In this document: positions 33,801-45,800 of the stretch, piece after piece
How the letters are laid out: each line of letters starts with the position of its first letter
Position numbering within the stretch: position 1 is the first letter of the stretch
Origin: Echinococcus granulosus
Lineage: Eukaryota; Platyhelminthes; Cestoda; Cyclophyllidea; Taeniidae
Assembly: GCF_000524195.1 (NCBI RefSeq)
Contig: NW_020170398.1
Coordinates: forward strand, 795,364 to 856,396
Direction: 5' to 3'
DNA: 61,033 bases
The notes under the pieces: model-generated
The model's input: only the letters and a program-made list of their open reading frames with translations
The model's database searches: none
What the model was told of the DNA's origin: nothing
Position numbers and translations under genes: made by a program

Positions 33801-36800
33801 CGGATTTGGCCACAGCGAGAGTAGCAAGTGTGGAAAGCTGTTCCACCTTTGAGGCGTTCGTCGAGGCGGAGAGAACGGGACGTTGGATATTCGAGGGCTC
33901 CGCATCACCATCAGGCAGCTGGATCCAAGCATTTGTCACCTGCTTAGTAACCCAGGAGTTCTGTTCACAAGAGAGCAGGTGCCTTAAAGTGATCATGTGA
34001 GCCTCCTTGAGGTGTTCCATCACCTGAAGACCGCCAGGTTGTTCAGTCCACTGCGAAGGACGATAGTGAGTGAGGAGCGACTGAATAAGAAACGCGATTA
34101 TCCGCACACAGACGTTTTCACCCCCGGAAGCGGCACCACCGCCACCGGAGCTCACACCACTAACAGCCGTGGCTTTCGCTAGTTGTACAATCTCCACAAG
34201 ATTGTGCAAGGAGCGCACCATAGCAGGTTCCTGTGAGGGGGTCACGGGGGCAAGAAGCTTCGTGATGTTGGCCAGGTGACGTCGGATATACATCACAATG
34301 CTGTCAAAGAGGTTCATGGACGATGTCGATTGAGGAGGTTGCTGTTGAGGATGCGTCTGTTGTTGCTGCTGTTGTGGTGGTTGTTGAGAGGTAACAGCAC
34401 TCGTATGCGGTTGTTGCTGCTGCTGTTGAAGGTATTGCTGCTGCTGGTGTTGCTGAAAAAGCAATTTCGCAGCTACGGCGATCTGCTGAGGTGTTCCAGA
34501 AGTTGACGATGACGAAACCGTGGGCTGAGGAACCATGGGGCCAGCCGTCCTCTGAAACATCTGCTGAGCTTGCGCAGCTGCAACGGCAGCACCGGTCGAA
34601 GTTGGAAGTGGGAAGTGACTGCTCTCTGGAGACATAGGACCAACCGGCGGAGCAAAGCCCGGAATCGAGCGACCAAACTCCTGGTACACCTCCAGGCGCA
34701 TATTGTTCAATAGATGCGTGTTCACTCGCACGCACTCAGGAAGGTTCTGATGACTATGGCTGATCTGTTCCTCGAACCGACGTGGTCCCAATTCCTGGCG
34801 GAGCTTTACATCCGCTTCCAACTTCTTTTCCACCTCCCAAACTGCGCGCTCCGCAATGGTTTTCTGCATGTAGGACACCGAGACCTGGGCGACCCTGGCA
34901 GCCACAACCATTGCGATGAGTTCCACTGCTTCCTTGTCATGCTGATTACTGAACTTGACTATATTCCAGATAGAACTGATGAGGTTATTGCACAAGCTGA
35001 CGTGGAAGGCCTCGCGTCCACTGGTGAGAGAGGAGGCAGCGGCCAGGTGACGCACCATCTGTTTGGCAGCACACAACATCGGCATGGGCTTTGAATGGAA
35101 AGCAAAGTCCTTCCGTATCAGTGTTTCCGTCGTCGATAGAGCCAACGATATCGACCGCTCTGCCAGGGGACCAAGGGTCTCCTTGATGCACTTCTCAATC
35201 GCCGGCAAGATCACCGCTCGAACTGCCTCCATACGAATCATATTAAATGCCTTTAAGGCAGCATTGGAGTTAAGGTTCTGCACGGATGACTGAGAGATGG
35301 CATACAACTGCTGAATGATCTCCTCCATGTTGACAGAGGAGCGCACAGTGGAAAGATCTAAATCATCGTACTGTGGCAAAGAACTGCCGGCGCTGCCAGC
35401 CGTTCCAGAGTGAGAGAGTTCCCTTGCCTGCTGTGTGGAACTAACCAATTGAGGGGCTGAAACGACATGCGGGAGACCGGCGGCAGCGGCAGCTGGATTG
35501 TAGGTGGAGGTTGATGCCGCTGAGATCTGCTGAGTTGCAACAACCGCTGCAGCAACTTGGGGATATAACTGCGGTTGTTGCTGTCTTCCAGGCTGCTGCT
35601 GCTGTTGTGGTTGCGCCAGTGATGGCTGTTGTTGTTGAGGCTGCTGACCAACCACAGCATTCTGCTGCATAGCCACGAGAGCTGGGTCCCACTTGCGACG
35701 AAAGCTATCATCAGCAGCGGCGGCACCACCGTAGGAGTAGATGGAATCACCTCGATGAACATTTCCAGCCATGACGGCGGCGGCAGCAGCTGCAGCAGGA
35801 TTCGACTGAGCACCTTCCAGAAGGGCAGTGAAGACGTTTGAACGTCCACCAGCTGTAGAACTGGCGGCTGCATACATCTGCTGATGCTGTGGTTGCTGCT
35901 GTTGAGCAGCAGCCAACCTCTGGTGCTGTTGATGTGCCAACGCAGCCAGTGAGCGAGGGTTGCACTCCATAGCGGGGGTATCGTAAGGAATCGCCTGTTG
36001 TGCTTGAAGCGTTGCCTGGGCCTGCAAAGCCCGCGCCTGATTTGTTAATTGTGATGGTGGTGGTGGTTGTTGCTGCTGCTGCGGCTGCGGCTGCGGCTGC
36101 TGACCAGTCGAGGAAGCGGTTCCGGCCGACGGATTCACGTAAAAGATGTACCGCTTCTCCAAGTTTGCCAGATTATTTCGATTTCGCAGGTACTCTGCCG
36201 GCGTAAGGTCCCGCAGTTCGTAACCCAGCATTTTGCATGTTAATTCAATCTACATCAGAGCATAGGTAATGTGAGGTGCACGTATAGAAAAAAAAAGGGA
36301 AAAGAAGAGGTGAATGTACATACCTCAAATTTCAGTTGAACCTTCATGTCACAAACATCGTAAAGCTCTCGTAGCACTTTAAGGATGGCCATAGTGTAAG
36401 GAGAAGGTGGAGCAAAGACGCTGTCAACAGCCCCACGGAGAACATTAGAGATGAAGGGGATGACAAAGTTGAGGGCCACAGAGCCCTTCTCCTCCGCTTC
36501 CAAAATGAGCTCCTTCAAACTCAAATCGTCGTGGAGAATTGGCTTATTTCGTGCAAGTGTCAGGAGACCCAAAAAACGACCCAGGCTCTTTAGGCATCCT
36601 CGTGCATGCGGGTCGTCAACGTCGGATCGAAGGTTGCGCAGGATCCCCTAGAAAACGAGGGAAGGAGGTAGGCAGAGGCCTGCGATTACAATAGACATGT
36701 AGGCCAAATCCATCTGACCTTGATAGCGCGAAAGAGTTCAGAGAGGACGAGTTGCCGAGCAGTGGGAAAACGCTTCTGAACTTCGTCAACAACATCGTCA

Positions 36801-39800
36801 AAGACTTCGAGGAATGAATTTTCAACGGTGACACGTTTGTTGACCAAGTAGTGGGCAAACCAAGGTAGGGTGGACTCCTGTAAAATGCCGCAAAGCTCCT
36901 CTGCTTTCTCCTTCGCATTCAGAGGGGAGACATTGTTAAAGACGAAGAAGATACGGTCGCGAACGCTTTCATCAGGCGATTCGGGTGGTGCAGACTCCGG
37001 CATCGGCGGCGCCTGATGCTGCTGCTGTTGTTGTTGTAGCAAGATTTGTTGGGTATGTAGTGCCGTCGCAGTCTGTCCAGCTATCTGCAAGTCCTGCAGG
37101 TTCGACAAGAATGGTCAACGAATCAGCCTCTGAAAGTATTGTTGATTGTCCACCGCCGTTTCGTTTTACACTACGCTGCTCTGCAACACGAAGCGCTAAC
37201 CTGAATCACGACCACTTCTCTGCGATACTGACCAAAACTCTGAGTTTTCCTTCAAACATCCATCACTTTAAGTTAAACAGAACTTGTTTTAATCATATAG
37301 TTGGTGATGCGGATTTCTTAAGTGCTTGGGCGTCCCCAAACCCTCCGCAAATAAATGGTAGGGATGAAGCCTCACTTCTGTGCTTCGCAACACCACGCTG
37401 GCTGCGCTAAGCCAATAGGCCAACTGAGAATGCCATTTGGCACGAATAAATGAATAGTAAATGAAAAGTAAACCTTTTCGTTCTACAGGTGTAAACGGGG
37501 ACTTTACCAAGAGGGCGCCACAACACCATGTTAAATGTGACTCATTACGGGTACTGAAAGCCAGCACATAGGTCGCAAGCCAGTCCAATGTGGACACCGT
37601 TAATGGAGATTGAGAATAAAAGTAATACAGTCTGCTAAAAATTTGCATGAGACGAATATTTATATGGCAATGGTAAACACAATCATTTATAAGCACTTCT
37701 GACTCTAAAGGGGTAGCACACGCTAGATACGAAAAAAAACGTGTCGCCTTTGACTAGCAGAAGTACACAGATCCAGCACCGGTGGTGAAAAGAAACAGTT
37801 TGACTCGGATACTTTTGATGGAACTTGCCTTGAGTGACTGCGAACCGGTGAGGTGAGGGTGGCTGTTTGATTGCTGACATTGGAAGCTCTTACAGAAGGC
37901 GTCTGCACTCGCAATGGCCTAAAAAGCGAAAGGGGCTATCGTTAGATTTAACACGGAAAAGACAATACTTTCACAAATGCGTAGGAGGATTACGTCCAAG
38001 ACGCAGAGCACTAAACTTACATCGCGCAACTCAGAAGGAAAATGCTTGAAGGCGAAGCAATTAACCAGATAATTGGTCAAGTTGACGTAACGAATAAACC
38101 TGTGGGAGACAAGTGGGTTGGAAAATATAAAACTCGTAGAGAGAAACCGCTGACAAAGCGATTAAAGTAGCGACTTACGTGGGCTTAGTCTTGTTGAGGA
38201 TGTTCACAACAGCTCGAAAAGCCGGTGTTTCAGTGTGTATTTCGTTGGTAAAAAGGAAGACGCGATTCAAAAATGCCTTCCACAGCATGGAAAGGGCTGA
38301 CACGGAGAGTCTAAACAGGAATAAGTTTTAAAAACTGCGTCAAAACATGAGAGGAAGGGAGGATGGCTTACTGGGTGACGAGACCAGCGAGGATGCCGCC
38401 ATAAAGTTCGGTTATCGAGTGCAGCGCGTGCTCGGGATAATCATGGAGATGACTGGTGACCTCATAGGTAAGGACTCGAAGGATACCATCAAGGAGCTTC
38501 TTCTGTCCCGGCGAGTCGGAAGCGGCGTACTCGTAGAGGCACTTCACCATATCCTCAACACTGCAAGCGCCCTGAAGGAGCTTGTGGAAGAATGCGTTCA
38601 CCTGAACATCTAACTCGCTAGAGAGATTGAGCTCAGGGGGCTCAATATTGAAGTTGAGGTAGATGGAGGGAGGTGGTGGCGCGCTGCCACTTGCGCCACC
38701 CACCGGGGGCGGCACTGTCCCTGCCATTGAAGGCCCGCTTCCGGCAGCGGAGGGACCGCGCTGAATCAGCTTGTGTAAATTTGCTGCTAGTGCGACCTAC
38801 AGTGGGCGATGGAAAGGACTAAATTTACCAGGCATCGTCGACCCAATTCGGCCACACCTTTGGGCAGCGCTGTACATTCAAAATGATGTTCAAATCGAGC
38901 CAGTACTATCTGCTGCAAAGCACCTGACATTGCTACGCCGTCTTGCTTATTAATCAGGCGGTGTTCGATGAGCGACCAACCCAACAGTTTTCCAAATTGA
39001 AGTAAAGTGGAAACTGCTAATTACGACCACTATTCATTCACTGCTTACTCCTGTACAAATGGAACATACGACATGCTACCTCAGAGCACGAGGTATTTTG
39101 TTTGTTTTATATTTATTAGGTCAAACACCGGTTCCGTGTCCTGAAATATGGCGAAGTATGAAAAAACTAAACACCACACCAAACCCAGGTGGATGGTATC
39201 GCAGCCAATAACCTAGTGGGAAGCAGGAAGCCTAGCTCCAGATGCGCAAAAACAGTATCTGACTCACTCTGGCCGGATCTGCGTCCCTGGAAGACGCCCA
39301 CACAGAGGCTGTGGATGCAGGGATGGTAGAGGCAGTCTGGTCGCCGACGACGCAGCTGCCAAATGAGGAAGCGCCCGAAAGGCTGTAGATGCGATTTAAG
39401 TTTTGCAAATAGAAGGCTAAAGTCTGATTTGTCTCTGATGCGACCTTTGGTGAAACACTGATAGTTAGGCACCTGAAGAGCAAGAGAGGTAGAAAGGGAG
39501 GTTATTCGGGTGGCCTCAAATCGATAATAGAGGGGTGTGCAAGTGTCTGCGCTTGTCCCCATGGTGAGTAGCCAATGGGAAAGCGCCACGTTAGTGCAGG
39601 TGATGTGAGTCATACAGACCATCCCTAGTCGTAGGCAGTAAGTTTGCGACTAGCACACACGTGCGCGATTGAAGACGATTAGGCGCCTACCACGCTGAGG
39701 TAACGAAGGTTCGAGATCAAAACAGAAAGTCCGGGGAAAGGCGAAGAATTCGTACTGGTTTAAACACAAAATACCAGGATGAAGGAGACCATATTAAGCA

Positions 39801-42800
39801 TGCAAGAGCAACTTGAAACTAGTCTACGCGATAGCAAGACAGATCGGAATGTCAGGTGTTCAAGCCAAAATGGAAATTTGACAATACCAATAAAAATTTA
39901 CAACACCGAATATGAGGTCGATTTCAGCGTGGCATCACCGCACGCCGAGGTCGCGACTAATAACCTCAAGGATTTAGGTGTGATTTTTTACTGTGTGATG
40001 AAATTGTATGCGCACACGAGCTCCCGTAAGCACGAAAAGGACATGGAATTTAATCCAAGCTCTAACAAGCCCAGCTGGGTCACTGATAAGGCCGGTGCCT
40101 ACACGCCATCATGTACAGACGCAGACGACCGGAACCTACCAGTAGTGACACCCAGTCCAAAAGAACCTCCTACTCCACGAAACGATGTTGTAGCATTTTC
40201 TCGGGCTACGAATGCACTATAATTTTATGAGAAAGAAATCCTTGGATTAGATTTAACAGAGTATCACAGTCGAAGAATTGATACACATGGCATGCATGCA
40301 TGGCACCTGTAGACTACAGAGGAATCGATTGCAGGTACAATATTTTGTGTAAAACCTAACCGCAAGGCCGTGTCCCTGGAGTACAACTAGCAAAAGTCAT
40401 GATCAAAACAAGCGTGGCGATAAAGCGGATCACTGAGGGGTTAACGCTGGCATGAGATTGGTATTTGGGAAGCAAAGGCAGATCCAACCCATGGCTGATA
40501 ATCATCCTGAAAGGGATTAACTGTTTGTAGCTGAATGAACACCCCAAAACCATAAGGGAATGATTGAAATACCCGCAGCATCACTCCTAGTTTCAGATTA
40601 TCAGCTAAGGAATTATAGATTAAAATGCAACATATAAGCGACTACCATCCGAGGCCTTCCTCTTTGGAAAGATTCAGGGCGAAGGCAAAATTATTCACGG
40701 GAACTGAGAAATTGGTAGAAAAGGGTTTTAACCGAGAAAACAAGTAAATGATGAATCTAACGCCAAAGGATATCCAGACGCATTTAAGGTATAAAAACAG
40801 TACCAATACTCAACGCAGTAGTCCAGAGAACGGCCTACCTCCAAGATAAAATTGGTAAACTTTAGAAAAATCTTTGAAAGTAACTTTACAAACTAAGCGT
40901 AAACGATGTCAATCACGAATTACTTCAAGAAAAATCACTTACAAAAGCACTCGTTCTACGTGTTGCTAACGCAGTAGATGAGGGAATTATAAAGTCCACG
41001 TGAATGAGATGAAAAGAAGGATGCGTTCACCACTGAAAGATAAACGGGGTTCGCATAGACTCCGGCTCCACCCGAAGGAGGGGGGCCTTCACGCGAGAAG
41101 AAAAGCGATGATACCACGGCAGAGAGGCAAAAACGGTCTCTACAGTACCACCCTTTGGAAGTGGTTACAAGCCGATACGTACGCACGCAGAGTATACCAC
41201 GGCAAACCAAACGGTAAGCTGTGTGAATGTTACTGATGCTAACGCAAGAGGCAGAGAGCGGAGACAGCGCGCCAGACCACGAGGACAGCGGGCAAACGAA
41301 TGACGCCGTGCGCACGCCGTACAGCAACCCCTCAGCCAGCCAATCCGACCGCGAAGTGCACACATCCGCACTCGATCGCGCGGACCAATCAAGGTGCAAT
41401 CACAATTACGCGCAATCGATAAACTCAACTCAGGAGCGCACGCCTCGGCACCACCGCATCAGCTGATCGCGCGCACGACCGCACGCACACATTTAACGCG
41501 TAAAACCGGTTGCTATGGCGGTGGGAAATTAATTGACAAGATGGGAGCAGAGCCTTGACCCCCATATAGATGACTGTAGGGGGTTACCAATTGAGATAGG
41601 AGGACCCAATATTTATTCGGAAGGATAAAGCATCTATGTTTGTGGGGTGAGTCAAGGAGACAGGTAGTCCAGAGGACGCACAATAGAAATGGCTAGTTTG
41701 AGGTCGAATGCTTTGGCGAAAGTGGGATATTTAAACATTCATTTTGGGGTAAAACAAATCTTGTTGAGACGAGAACGGAGCTTTTGCCGGTGGAATAAGA
41801 AGAAAGATGACTAACTGGCTAGTTGACCGATTGGCCACCACATGCAGGCCCGCATTTCTGACACCATCGGTTAGTCGACAAACATGACCACCGACCCACC
41901 TCCGCCTACTTCACAGGTGTTCGCAAAGGCTAACCCAAGTCATGTGACTCGAGCATTGATGTAAACATGTGGATTTAGGCTGTGAATCCTACATCACCAC
42001 CATTGTCTGACGCGAGACGGCATATCAACGATGAATAAAACTGTTTTTACCACCCCAAGGGTACTAACAGGGGTTTACAACTCGGGATGAAAGTGCATGA
42101 ACGATATAGGGGGCTAAGTTAACCCAATTGCGGAAGCAATTTATAACCATGTATCGCTCCGACCACTTTGAGTAGTAAAATAAAATCAGTGGAGACGTCT
42201 GCGATTTCCTCACGATCCCCAACGAAACCTTGTAGAGCATACCTCAGAAGTAGATTCCAGCTCATTTTTCAAGTCAACCGCACCGCCTAAAGACATCTCT
42301 ACTCATTCAAAGAAAGGAAGTGGTTCATCCGATTAGCTCCCAAATCAGTATTTTGGTCACTTCAGTGCCACACAACCATACGGCCATCGTTCGCAGTTTT
42401 GAGAAAGAAAGTTGAACTTCACTAGTTTAGCGCCTCATGACACCCTAGCCGATGTGGTTGCCAGAATTCGACTCCGAGTTCATTTGACATTTTGACCTCG
42501 AACCGCCGCATCGAACGTCAAATCTACTCACTTACTTACAACATTTCAGTAGCAACATTTAACGCGCCAGTGTTGCCATTTGGTGCCGGAGCAGAAGCAA
42601 GGGACTGGCTTAAAGACGTCTAAAGCTGGTGGATACCAATTTCGTGGAGTCAAATTATTTCTATTTAAAAGGACAATCAAGATGTAGATTTCGATGTAAG
42701 TAATATTCATTCGTACTACAAGTTGTCGAATAGCAAAAATCCGTTTGGCATATTGAATAGCACAACTCCCGGCATAAGCTCGAGACTGGATTAGACAAAC

Positions 42801-45800
42801 TCTTAAAAGCCTACGAAATATTTCATTTCGAAAATATTCCAATTCATCCTATGCAGTTCGGAGCAAAAATATGAACGAAGTTAGAGGCGGGCACATCAGA
42901 TACGACAACGAACTGGCAAATAGCACTGGAGAGTCTTCCATCAGTTACCTAAACCACTGGTGATAAATAAAAATGTCACTAGATGGGAAGTAATTATGGA
43001 TTAAGAGGAACAGGATGAGACGAGCTACTTCCTTTGGACATAACAATACATACGGTTACGTGGTGATTGGATACTGTTTGGGTGATTGTTTAACGACGCG
43101 GGCTCCTCCATCATTGTTAGGTTGTATTTCCCTTCAACAGGACCGCCCTCCAGCCGCGCTTTTAACTGCTACGACTTGGTGCGACTTCGAAGAAAGGCGC
43201 CGGTGCCACAGTTAAGCTTCCCCCTTGCGGACGAATGATAACTTTGAAGCGCGATAGAAGAACCGAATGAATTCTTACGCCCGCATCACATAGCTCCATT
43301 ACAAGGACACAGAAAATAACTCAATGATGAATGCGAGTGCATAGGAATAGCTTTGGAACACGGTGAATCGACGGCTCCAACAGTAGTCCTGAACTAGAGG
43401 AGCAACATACGCAGAATTCGAAACCAAGACTAGCTAGCCATCACTTTTTTTAAACCAGATTGATCGACAAAAAGTAGAATTACTTAATGAATTGGTAACC
43501 TGGAGCCGTTCCAGAGGAAACCAAAACACCATCCAGTAGAAAAATTTGCATAGAAATTAAAATTAGGTAAACTTCGGCTATTGCAAATTTGTTTTGCTGC
43601 ATCAACAAAAAGAAGCCTTAACCAGGCAAGTAATGGAAGTACTACTCTGTTTTAGGCGCCAAAGCCGGAATTCGGTAGGCCCGCGATATTTATCTCACCT
43701 CTCGCGCACCCATTACTAGTTCAAAAGTACGCTTCCACCTTATTTATCAGCATTCAAAGTGCCTTTACTTTTAGGACAACTTTGCCGAGCTTATGAACGA
43801 CGTATCCTCTGCTTCCAGTACTAAACTGTGTATACTCCACTCAAACAAATGTAATTAGATGGCTAAATCTTGGTGAAACCACAGAGGAACCAAAAGTGAA
43901 GCAACACGGAGGGCTTGAACGTGGTGGTATTCGGATGGAGGTGAACCAGTGAGCTGGAGAACCTAGGACGCCGATGGACGATCTGTCACGTCTCTTTCTG
44001 ACCATCATGTACGACCATATTTTGCTTCACGACATCAAACATTTACATTTTGATTACCTCCTCCTCCTCCCCCTTCTTCAAGGTTCTAAATACCTTTTCG
44101 TGGAGGTAAAGTCATCTTACATTCGCAATGATTGTCAATTCAACAGATTGGCATTTAATCGCTATAAAGAGTCATGCAAAATCTCATTTAAGCGCTAAAA
44201 TTAGAATCGCCTACAAGTAATCACCACAAAATAGAACTAATTCAGTTGAAGACGTTTGTCAAACACTAGTTTAGTACGCACACTTCTTGAGAGCTCATAG
44301 CCAGTGCTGCTTAAACCCTTCATCTTTCTCCGAGAGGTTGCCTTGACGCCATGTAAGTAACGTCTTCATCAACTTTTGAACGGTGGAAAATCTGTTTCTC
44401 CCTCCAAAATGACGCAGTGGCATGGTATCGTCAATTGAATGCAATTTCTAATCCCGATCACAGGCATGTCAGGTAAGATCGGAGTTGAAATGAGATAACG
44501 AGTGGGTAAATGGCGACAAGCTGCAAGCAAGTTAACTACCCCCCAACAATCATTTTTGAATAACCTGTGATTCCATCCACACGATAGCCATTACCACTGT
44601 CCTTCTAGACGCCCAGCCCCTCTGTGCGTTTATTACCACCTTGGAACGACTTCGGGAGCGACTCGAGTGCTGTAAATTAGCATGGTTACCACTAAGATTG
44701 CAAAAAATGCCCATCTGTCAACAAGCTTTCAGAACTTTCTAGCTGGCATGAGCAAATGAGGAGGGGGAAAAGGTGTTCAAGTCAGACCGAAAATTCTAAT
44801 CTTACGACCACAATGTAGGATGCTACGTCGACAGTGCTCTGCATAGAAGTAAATGGTGAATGTCCTGTGATGCATGCGTAGTTTGGGGGGCATTGGCGGT
44901 ACTTCTGTTGTGGAAGATTCTGTGGTGATGAACGAAGTTTCGTGTCCACTTGCAGATAGTTACGCATACATAAGATGCAATGCATTTGACAATCCCATTC
45001 ATGGTAACGCCTAGCCCACAGACTCGAAGATGACTCCTGTAAACATTCATTCAGTGAGCGCAAAGCCCGATCCCGATTGACACGCAATCTGTACAAGAGA
45101 CCAATCTTACTGTGGAAACGGCGAACGCAACACAATCACTGACAAACGTTTACGACTTCGAAAGGTTATATTATGTTAGGTATTTAGAATGTCCTAAAAC
45201 GTTACAATCATATAAATTGAAATTTCCATACCAAAGCTCGTCAGGGATTCCACACACACTAGAATAGGTAAGTGGAGCAGAGAAATATCGAAAGGGAACT
45301 ACAGTTTCCACTCTCTGAAATGTTTCCATGTTCTTCAGAAACACATGAGCCCCAGTCTAGCTCGAACATCCCCAAATACACATAGCCTCCCGCTGGAAAT
45401 GGTCTCTACATCAAAAATTCCAACGATATGCTTCTCTCTAAGTCTCAGGACAAAACTAATGAGCACACAGTCCCACCTGAGTGCCTTGCGAGCAGAGTTA
45501 ATGATGTGACGGATGATAAAGGCAGGAGGACGGCGAAGATGAACGGGAAGATGGCGGTTAGTCTCCAGCAGCGCCGAAGGCAGCGGCATCGAGGCGACAG
45601 GCGCCTGTGGGAGCAGCGGTGCCCCCGATGTGTCTACCAGTGATGGGTAGCGCCGGCATAAGTATCGCAGCAGTTCCACGCAGAAGGCGTCCTACGATAA
45701 GAGAGGAAAACCAAACAAGTAGAGTCCACCTAATCAGCACTTCCGATCTTCCCTGTTCCTTTTTTGTCATATTCAGGCAGACTTATCATTACCAAAAGCG

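Larger units (their letters stand above)
39473..45476 (-). other. CNOT1 6-kb intron
   Basis: The largest CNOT1 intron, between AG|GTGGGA at 45477 and the acceptor before 39472. The split codon AG+G gives ARKALRCLTISV. It contains a plus-strand 147-codon open frame (39779-40222), a GC- and CpG-rich island (about 40950-41520) and an LTR-like fragment near 43080. The remaining sequence shows nothing I can assign. Confidence 0.75.

Noticed and set aside
34276..34735. Open frames opposite the CNOT1 Gln-rich linker
   Set aside because: Compositional shadows of CAG repeats.
39610..39720. tRNA-like stretch with GGTTCGAGATC
   Set aside because: The B-box-like sequence lacks a matching A box and cloverleaf arms; no tRNA fits.
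44782..45135. 117-codon minus-strand frame in the CNOT1 intron
   Set aside because: The flanking CNOT1 exons join in phase without it (AG+G), and no domain or conserved splice borders are seen.
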